NCBI GenBank assembly: GCA_015659035.1
Contig: DQNS01000122.1
Span: 36,938 to 100,937 of the forward strand
Source: Acidobacteriota bacterium
GTDB taxonomy: Bacteria; Acidobacteriota; Vicinamibacteria; Vicinamibacterales; UBA8438
Direction of reading: 5' to 3'
DNA: 64,000 nucleotides
Shown: positions 56,896 to 64,000 of the stretch, in pieces
Numbering within the stretch: the first letter of the stretch is position 1
Layout: every line of letters starts with the position of its first letter
Made by a program: the position numbers and the translations under genes
The notes under the pieces: model-generated
The model's input: only the letters and a program-made list of their open reading frames with translations
Told to the model about the DNA's origin: nothing
The model's database searches: none

Positions 56896-59388
56896 ATGCC
56901 AGACGCTCCCGACACCAAATCACGCGTCAACATCGAAGACGAGATGCGGCGCTCGTACATGGACTACGCCATGAGCGTCATCGTCGGGCGCGCGCTGCCC
57001 GATGTCCGCGACGGGCTGAAGCCGGCGCACCGCCGGGTTGTGTACGGCATGCGGCTGATGGGGTTGACCTCCAACCGCGGCTACCGCAAGTGCGCCAAGA
57101 TCGTCGGCGACGTGATGGGCAACTTCCATCCCCACGGTGACGCGTCGATCTACGACACGCTCGTCCGGCTCGCCCAGGGCTTCAACATGCGGTACCCGCT
57201 GGTGGATGGCCAGGGCAACTTCGGGTCGGTCGACGGCGACTCCGCGGCGGCCATGCGCTACACCGAGGCGAAGCTGCGGCCGCTCGCCGACGATCTGATG
57301 GCCGACCTCGACAAGGAAACGGTCGACTTCGTCCCCAACTACGACGAGACGACCGAGGAGCCGACGGTCCTGCCCACGCCGTATCCGAACCTGCTCGTGA
57401 ACGGGTCGACCGGGATCGCGGTCGGCATGGCCACCAACATCCCCCCGCACAACCTGCGGGAGGTCATCGACGGGGTCATCTGGGCCATCGAGCACCGCGA
57501 GGAGAGCCTGGTAGAGAAATACAGGGGACTGAGCACACGGATTCCTGGACCCGATTTCCCGACCGGGGGCTACATCGTCGGGCGGGCCGGGATCGCCGCC
57601 GCCTACCGGACCGGGCGCGGGTCACTCACGATGCGCGGCCGGACTGCGATCGAGGATATCGGCAAGGGCGACCGTCAGGCGATTATCATCAACGAGATCC
57701 CCTACCAGCTCAACAAGACACGGCTGATCGAGAAAATAGCCGATCTGGTGCGCGACAAGTCGCTCGAGGGGGTCAGCGACCTCCGAGACGAGTCGGACCG
57801 CGACGGGATGCGGATCGTCGTGGAGCTCAAGCGCGGCGAGGTGGCGGAAGTCGTGCTGAACAACCTGTACAAGCAGACCCCGCTGCAGACGACCTTCGGC
57901 ATCATCATGCTCGCCATCGTCGGCGGGCGGCCGCGGGTGCTCAGCCTGCTGGATTTCGTCGAGCGCTTCATCGAGTTCCGTCACGAGGTGGTCCAGCGGC
58001 GCACCGAGTTCGACCTGCGGAAGGCGGAGGCGCGCGCACACATTCTCGAGGGGCTGACGATCGCGCTCGACCACCTCGATGCGGTGATCACGCTCATCCG
58101 TGGCGCGCGGAACCCGGCCGCGGCGCGCGTCGGCCTCATGGACGAGTTCGAGCTGAGCCAGAGCCAGGCGCAGGCGATTCTCGACATGCAGCTGCAGCGG
58201 CTGACGGGGCTGGAGCGCCAGAAGGTGGTGGACGAGCTGGCGGGGCTCCTCGTCCTGGTCCAGCGGCTCCGCCAGATTCTGGGCAGCGAGGCGCTGCTGA
58301 TGGAGATCGTCGTTGACGAGCTTCGCGAGGTGCAGACCAAGTACGGTGACGATCGCCGCAGCGAGATGGTGGACGACCCGGGTGAGCTGCGGATCGAGGA
58401 TCTGATCGCCGACGAGGACATGGCGATCACGGTCAGCAGCACCGGCTACGTCAAGCGGACCGCGATCACTGAGTATCGAAGCCAGCGCCGCGGAGGCAAG
58501 GGCCGGATCGGCATGCGGACCCGCGACGAGGATTTCCTGACCCATCTCTTCATCGCGTCAACACATGCCTACATCCTGATCTTGTCGGACCGCGGGCGCC
58601 TGTACTGGCTGAAGGTGCACGCCATTCCAGATGTCGGTCCTGACGGTCGCGGCAAGTCGATCGCGAACCTGGTGTCCATGGAGCCTGAGGAGAAAATCGC
58701 GGCGCTGCTGGCGGTCAGGGAGTGGCCCGCCGAGGATGGGGAGCGCTACATCGTGACCGGCACCCGGCGCGGCGTGGTCAAGAAGACGGACCTCCGGTCG
58801 TTCCGGTACCCGCACCAGGCCGGCATCATCGCCGTGGGCGTGGCCGAAAACGACGCGGTGATCGCCGCGGAGATCACCGACGGGCAGGGGGAGATCTTCC
58901 TCGGCACCCGCCGCGGCAAGGCGATTCGCTTCCCCGAGCGGGATGTTCGCCCGATGGGGCGAACGGCCCACGGGGTGCGCGGCATCCGTCTGCGGGCGGG
59001 GGACGAGGTGGTCGGCATGGCGGTCGTACGGTCCGGCGGCGCCGTGCTGACGGTGACCGAGCACGGCTACGGGAAGCGCACCGAACTGGACGAATACCGC
59101 TCGCAATCCCGGGGGGGAGTGGGTATCATAAGCATCCATACGACTGTCCGGAACGGCCGCGTCGCCGGTATCGAGTATGTGGAGGAGGAGGATGAGCTGA
59201 TGCTCATCACCCAGAAGGGGAAGGTGCTCCGCATGGATACCAAGGATATCCGTCCGATCGGTCGGGCAACGCAGGGGGTTCGGCTGATCGAAATCGATGA
59301 CCACGATCGGGTCGTGTCGCTTGCCTGTCTGCGCGAAGAGACGGGTGACGGAACCGAGGCAGACGCCGATCTGGAGACGGGCGCGTAG
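56896..59388 (+). CDS. gyrA: DNA gyrase subunit A
   Basis: [49 protein letters not shown], GyrA-box QRRGGKG. Confidence 0.99.
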   Translation: MPDAPDTKSRVNIEDEMRRSYMDYAMSVIVGRALPDVRDGLKPAHRRVVYGMRLMGLTSNRGYRKCAKIVGDVMGNFHPHGDASIYDTLVRLAQGFNMRYPLVDGQGNFGSVDGDSAAAMRYTEAKLRPLADDLMADLDKETVDFVPNYDETTEEPTVLPTPYPNLLVNGSTGIAVGMATNIPPHNLREVIDGVIWAIEHREESLVEKYRGLSTRIPGPDFPTGGYIVGRAGIAAAYRTGRGSLTMRGRTAIEDIGKGDRQAIIINEIPYQLNKTRLIEKIADLVRDKSLEGVSDLRDESDRDGMRIVVELKRGEVAEVVLNNLYKQTPLQTTFGIIMLAIVGGRPRVLSLLDFVERFIEFRHEVVQRRTEFDLRKAEARAHILEGLTIALDHLDAVITLIRGARNPAAARVGLMDEFELSQSQAQAILDMQLQRLTGLERQKVVDELAGLLVLVQRLRQILGSEALLMEIVVDELREVQTKYGDDRRSEMVDDPGELRIEDLIADEDMAITVSSTGYVKRTAITEYRSQRRGGKGRIGMRTRDEDFLTHLFIASTHAYILILSDRGRLYWLKVHAIPDVGPDGRGKSIANLVSMEPEEKIAALLAVREWPAEDGERYIVTGTRRGVVKKTDLRSFRYPHQAGIIAVGVAENDAVIAAEITDGQGEIFLGTRRGKAIRFPERDVRPMGRTAHGVRGIRLRAGDEVVGMAVVRSGGAVLTVTEHGYGKRTELDEYRSQSRGGVGIISIHTTVRNGRVAGIEYVEEEDELMLITQKGKVLRMDTKDIRPIGRATQGVRLIEIDDHDRVVSLACLREETGDGTEADADLETGA

Positions 59389-59426
59389 CACCTCTGAGAC
59401 CGGACACATGTGAAGGAGGCGGTGAG

Positions 59427-60143
59427 ATGGCTCGATCCAGAACGACGGCGTTGGTGTTCGTGCTGTTCATGGCGCCGCTGGCGATGTTGTTCGTCACCGC
59501 CTGTAGCGGTAGTGGCGCGGAGCAGACGCTGATCCGGGCCTACTTCACCGCTGCGCGGACGGGTGACCGGACCACACTCAACAACATCGCGATGGTCGCG
59601 TTCGATCCCCGTGAAGACGGCACGGTCTCGACCTTCTCGATCGAGAGTGTCGCGGAAGAGCAAAGCCGCCCGCTGCGGCTCAAGGAGCTGAGCGTAGCGT
59701 TGATAACGGCGCAGCAGGCGGAAGACGACTTCACCGCCGAGAAGGTCACGTATCAGGACGAGCAGTTCGATGCCATCAACCGCGTGCTCCTAGCGGAACG
59801 TGACGGCGAGGACGTCGCTCGGCGTGACGTCGAAGTGCAGGAGGCCTGGACGGATTGGCGCACCCGCACAATCGAGCATGCCAAGATGGTCTCGGGCGCG
59901 CGGGTAGAGCTCAGCAATGAGGAGAACGCGGCATCGTTGAGCGTGTTCGACCCGAGCACCCCGGTGGAGGTGACAGAGTATGACGGCGAGTTGCTGACCA
60001 AGGACGTCTCGGTCACCGCCAGCGTCGAGCTGGACGGCACGGAGAGTGAGCGGTCGATGGTCATCAAGCTGCAGAAGGCGGTGCTGGTCGGTTCCGATGG
60101 CACGGTGATCGAGGGCCGTTGGGTCGTCGCGCAGATCGGCTAG
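59427..60143 (+). CDS. Putative lipoprotein of unknown function
   Basis: Lipobox-like LFVTACSGSG; 238 aa. Confidence 0.65.
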   Translation: MARSRTTALVFVLFMAPLAMLFVTACSGSGAEQTLIRAYFTAARTGDRTTLNNIAMVAFDPREDGTVSTFSIESVAEEQSRPLRLKELSVALITAQQAEDDFTAEKVTYQDEQFDAINRVLLAERDGEDVARRDVEVQEAWTDWRTRTIEHAKMVSGARVELSNEENAASLSVFDPSTPVEVTEYDGELLTKDVSVTASVELDGTESERSMVIKLQKAVLVGSDGTVIEGRWVVAQIG

Positions 60144-60149
60144 CAGTCC

Positions 60150-60350
60150 GTGGTGAAACCCCGGCGTCGCACCGAGACGGGCGATGCGCCCGACTGACAC
60201 GGCGCGACGAGGGAGCATACCGGCAGTCCGGGCGGGGCATGCTCCCGAGTCAGAAGTTCTCGGACAGGTTTTCCGGCGTCGTGCTCATGCTGCGTCCGGC
60301 CATTGCTAGGCGCGACGAGGCAGCATACGACCCCCGCCGTCCACGCGGAT
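60150..60350. repeat. Composite of dispersed repeat modules A and B
   Basis: CCGTGGTGAAACCCCGGCGTCGCACCGAG followed by GGCGCGACGAGGGAGCATACCGG and a second GCGCGACGAGGCAGCATACGA; GGGAGCAT/ATGCTCCC hairpin. Confidence 0.65.
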
Positions 60351-60482
60351 CCCTTTTCTTCTACTGCCGGGACCTCCGCCGCCAAGCAGGCCGCCCACAC
60401 CAACAGCGGCCCGCGCAGGCGGCCCCGCTCAGAGAACGCCCAGCGCGACCCGTAACGGAATGCATCGCGGTCGAATCTCCGG

Positions 60483-61979
60483 TCACAAGGTCCCGATGAC
60501 CGTATGGAGCAGATCCATCATGGGTCCTGGGTAGAGTCCGAGGACGACCGACACCCCGGCGACGACGAAAAGCGGAACCGTCATCGTCCAGGGGGGGTCT
60601 CGCAGGTCCGTGTCCGCCAGTTCGGGGCTCAGCGGTCCGAAGAAGATCTTGCGCGCCGCCCCGAACGTATAGGCGACGGTCAGCAGGATCGCGGTCACCC
60701 CGGAGATCGCGACCGCGAGACCGAGCGGGCCGGCACGCACGCCACGCTCGAAGATGCCGGTGAACATGATCCACTCGGCGGTGAAGCTGCTGAACGGTGG
60801 AAAGCCCGACAGCATCATGCAGCCGATGAGCCACAGGGCTGCCGTGACCGGCATTTTCTTCGCCAGCCCGCCAAGCGCGTCCATGTCGCGGATACCGGTG
60901 ACGTACACGACGATGCCCGCGGTGGAGAAGAATACGGTCTTCCCCATGATGTGGCTCAGAAAGAAGAACATGCTGCCCTCGACGCTGGCAATCGTCAGCG
61001 CGGCCAGACCGAGGACCGAGTACGCAATCTGGCTGATGGTGGAACAGGCTGCCAGACGCTTGATGTCCGTCTGGGCCAGTGTGAGGAGCGACCCGTAGAT
61101 CATCGTCACCAGGGCCAGGACCATGAGCGGCGGGCCGAAGCGCGCGAAGTCGTCACGCAGCGGCAACACCGCCACTCGGATCAGGATGTAGACGGCGAGG
61201 TTCGCATAGACGGCGAGCAACCCCGCGATGCACGTCGGGTGCTCCGCGTGCACGGATGGCATCCACACGTGGAACGGCACCACGGCCAGCTTCATCATCA
61301 GGCTGATCACGAAGAGGACGATGGCGCCGGTGACGAGCGGCGTCCCTGCCATCTCGTGCAGGTCCGCGATCTCGAGACTGCCGATCTGGCTGTAGACGAC
61401 GAGTGACCCCACGAGGAAGAACAGCGCCCCGATGATGCCCCACGCCAGGCTCACGAACGCGACACGCACCCGTTCCCGGTAGCCGAAGAACGCCATCAGA
61501 AAGAACAGCGTGATGGTCAGCACTTCCATGAAAAAGTAAACGGCGACGAGATTGGTGCTCAGGATCGTGCCGGTGAAGCCGGCCGGAAAGAACAGCAGCA
61601 ACGTGAAGAACCGCGCATGGTAGCCGGCCTGGGCGTGCGTGCTCTCCGAGTGGTAGAGGATCTCAGTCCGATGCTCCACGTAGCGAATGGAGTAGACCGC
61701 CAAGGCGGTACAGAGCAGGAGGATGACCGCCAGGGTGGGCGCGCTGAGCCCGTCGGCCAGTAGTCGGAGACCGATGCCGGGGGCGATGACCAGATACTCC
61801 TCGAAGACGACGTCTCCCCGATACACCTCGATCGTGACGAGGACGGCGAGACACGTGGTGTAGAACAGGGAGAGCGCGGCGATCCATCCGGCCACCTGAC
61901 CGCGCCGTCGGCGTGTCAGAAAGATCACCAGCGCTGTAAGCGCGGGGGTCAGGAGGATCTGAAGCAGTATCGCCGGCAC
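60483..61979 (-). CDS. NuoM-like proton-translocating antiporter-type subunit
   Basis: VVPFHVWMPSVHAEHPTCIAGLLAVYANLAVYILIR; multi-TM. Confidence 0.88.
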   Translation of the reverse strand: MPAILLQILLTPALTALVIFLTRRRRGQVAGWIAALSLFYTTCLAVLVTIEVYRGDVVFEEYLVIAPGIGLRLLADGLSAPTLAVILLLCTALAVYSIRYVEHRTEILYHSESTHAQAGYHARFFTLLLFFPAGFTGTILSTNLVAVYFFMEVLTITLFFLMAFFGYRERVRVAFVSLAWGIIGALFFLVGSLVVYSQIGSLEIADLHEMAGTPLVTGAIVLFVISLMMKLAVVPFHVWMPSVHAEHPTCIAGLLAVYANLAVYILIRVAVLPLRDDFARFGPPLMVLALVTMIYGSLLTLAQTDIKRLAACSTISQIAYSVLGLAALTIASVEGSMFFFLSHIMGKTVFFSTAGIVVYVTGIRDMDALGGLAKKMPVTAALWLIGCMMLSGFPPFSSFTAEWIMFTGIFERGVRAGPLGLAVAISGVTAILLTVAYTFGAARKIFFGPLSPELADTDLRDPPWTMTVPLFVVAGVSVVLGLYPGPMMDLLHTVIGTL

Positions 61980-61991
61980 TAGTGAAGCACC

Positions 61992-64000
61992 TCAGCCGCC
62001 GGCCGTTCCCAGGAACAGGTATGTCAGCAGCATCCCGAACAGGATCAGGACGTACGACACGTTGTAGAGCAGCTCTTCGGTGTCGGCGCGCAGGTGGTCG
62101 ACTAGACGCTGCACCCATCCGGTGAACAACCACGGCAGCCGCCGGTGGACAAGATGGTCAAGATGCGCCTCGCTGTCGTGCGCGACCCACCGGGCGAGAC
62201 GTCTGGTGCCCGTCACGAAGACGCGGGTGATGACCCGATCGATCGCCCACCGGTTCCAGAAGAACGTGTGAAGCCGCCGCGCAACCAGGCTCCGGTCGAT
62301 CACGGACTGCGGGGCCCCCCTCCCCGCCACGTACAGGATGTAGGCCGGAGCCGCACCGGCGACGACGAACAGCACCGAGAGGATCGGAACGAGGCCGTTC
62401 GAGGATGACTCGTCCGCCATCGTGGCTGCGGCAGAGGGTGCCCCAGCTGCGAGCGTCGCAGCCATGGCCCCGTCGAACGCGCTCACCTCGAACGCGTCGT
62501 GAAGCACCCGTTCGAGCACAGGGCCGCCGAAACAGGCGACCACGATGGCGACGGCGAGCATGCCGGAGGCCAGGCGCATCCAGGAGTCCCCGTCGTGGAG
62601 GTGGCCGCTCGACCGCGCCGTGTCGACGACATGCGGGCTCGGCTCGCCGTGAAACACCAAGCCGAAGAAGCGCACCGTGTAGCAGGCCGTGACCCCTACG
62701 GTGGCGAGCGCCAGCACGAACAACGGTAGGCTCGCGCCGAATGTCACGAGCAGAATCGCATCCTTGCTCCAGAAACCCGGAAACGGCGGCACCCCCATGA
62801 GCGACAGCGCGGCGACCAGCGTGAACCACCAGGTTGCCGGCAAATGCCTTCGGGTCGCCCCCATGTCCGTCATGTAGAAGGAGCGCACGGCATTGATCAC
62901 GGTGCCGGCGCACAGAAAGAGACAGGCCTTGAAGAGCGCGTGGGTGACGAGATGGAAGACGCCCGCGGTGTAGCCCTCCAGCAGCAGCCCGGGTGCGAGA
63001 CCGGCCGCGCCGAGCCCTAGCAGCATGTATCCGATCTGGCTGACGGTCGAGTAGGCCAGCACTTTCTTGAGCTCTAGCGCGACCAGTCCCTGCGTGGCGG
63101 CGAGGAACGCCGTGAACGCCCCGATCCAGGCCGTGACATAGAAGAACCACGCGGCTTCATCGATGCCGGCCACCCAGTAGCCGTAATAGAACAGCGGGAC
63201 CAGGCGGGCCACCAGATACACTCCGCTCTTGACCATCGTCGCGGCATGGATCAGCGCCGACACCGGGGCGGGTCCGGCCATCGCCTCGGGGAGCCACTCG
63301 TGCAAGGGGAACTGTGCCGATTTTCCGAGCGGTCCCGCCAGCAGCAGCAGGCTGACCAGGATCACCATGCCGGGGGAGGTCCCCATCGCGGCCAGCCAGG
63401 TCGGCGCGGTGGCGTAGAGCTCCAGGAAGTTCAGCGTCCCGGCATGGAAGTACATCAGGAGGATGCCGCCAAGCATGAGCATGTCGCCCACACCGGTGAC
63501 GACGAGCGCTTTGAGACCCGCTTCGGACGGCTTCACGAACGGTGTCGGCGGCGGCCCCCCGATCCAGTACTTCCGCTGGTCCTGGTAGTAGAAACCGATC
63601 AGGCCGTAGCTGCACACGCCAACAAGCTTCCAGCCGATGAACAGGAACAACAGGTTGCTCGACAGGACCAGTAGCAGCATGCTGCCGATGAACCCGTTCA
63701 TCCACATCCAGAAGCGGGTCTGCGCCGGGTCGCCCTTCATGTAGCCGACGCAGTAGACCATGATGACGAAGCTGATCACGGCCACGACGTTGGCGAGGAC
63801 GATACTGAGGGGGTCGACCAGCACGCCGAACCCGACCCGGATGGGATGTTCGAGCCACGCGACCGTGTGCTCCACCGGCAACCGTTCCGGGTGGAGCAGC
63901 TCCGGCAGCAGGCTCAGCGCCGCCCCCGCCGCCACGAAAGAGCACAGCAGGGCGCCCAGGTCTCTGACCCTGGGATGCACACGTGCCAAGAGCGGGGTCA
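61992..64000 (-). CDS. NuoL-like proton-translocating subunit, probably 5'-truncated by window end
   Basis: GWKLVGVCSYGLIGFYYQ, SAQFPLHEWLPEAMAGPAPVSALIHAATMVKSGVYLVAR; the listed start codon is TTG and the frame is open to the window edge. Confidence 0.9.
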   Translation of the reverse strand, partial: TPLLARVHPRVRDLGALLCSFVAAGAALSLLPELLHPERLPVEHTVAWLEHPIRVGFGVLVDPLSIVLANVVAVISFVIMVYCVGYMKGDPAQTRFWMWMNGFIGSMLLLVLSSNLLFLFIGWKLVGVCSYGLIGFYYQDQRKYWIGGPPPTPFVKPSEAGLKALVVTGVGDMLMLGGILLMYFHAGTLNFLELYATAPTWLAAMGTSPGMVILVSLLLLAGPLGKSAQFPLHEWLPEAMAGPAPVSALIHAATMVKSGVYLVARLVPLFYYGYWVAGIDEAAWFFYVTAWIGAFTAFLAATQGLVALELKKVLAYSTVSQIGYMLLGLGAAGLAPGLLLEGYTAGVFHLVTHALFKACLFLCAGTVINAVRSFYMTDMGATRRHLPATWWFTLVAALSLMGVPPFPGFWSKDAILLVTFGASLPLFVLALATVGVTACYTVRFFGLVFHGEPSPHVVDTARSSGHLHDGDSWMRLASGMLAVAIVVACFGGPVLERVLHDAFEVSAFDGAMAATLAAGAPSAAATMADESSSNGLVPILSVLFVVAGAAPAYILYVAGRGAPQSVIDRSLVARRLHTFFWNRWAIDRVITRVFVTGTRRLARWVAHDSEAHLDHLVHRRLPWLFTGWVQRLVDHLRADTEELLYNVSYVLILFGMLLTYLFLGTAGG

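Overview
64-kb GC-rich bacterial chromosome segment spanning the replication origin. Gene content and order suggest Acidobacteriota/Vicinamibacteria-like, but this is inferred only from gene content. Origin core: jag-yidC-yidD-rnpA-rpmH <- [DnaA-box clusters] -> dnaA-dnaN-gyrB-gyrA, with mnmE-mnmG-rsmG-parA-parB, a perfect parS palindrome and an F1-only ATP synthase operon (atpH-A-G-D-C) to the left. Flanks: clpS-clpA, an M1-type peptidase, DsbD, FabZ, two-component regulators, a FliA-type sigma factor, DUF1501/DUF1800 proteins, DusB, a specialised NusG, SurA-like, Mfd, Wzm/Wzt-type ABC exporter, PP2C phosphatase, and NuoL/NuoM-like subunits at the right edge. Strongest hunt result: a PCYCGC-family gene (16138-16803) with an in-frame TGA at the position where I recall the family having a Cys (TGA-P-L-C = UxxC), followed by a SECIS-like hairpin at bacterial spacing, i.e. 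a candidate selenoprotein a standard annotation would truncate. Other signals: several families of dispersed intergenic repeats (7-nt-period STRR-like arrays, MITE-like modules, a 'TAGACATCTCC-N45-GGAGATGTCTA' 3' element in two copies), a nested inverted repeat between gyrB and gyrA, a sigma-54-like promoter upstream of fabZ, and small ORFs missed by the ORF track.
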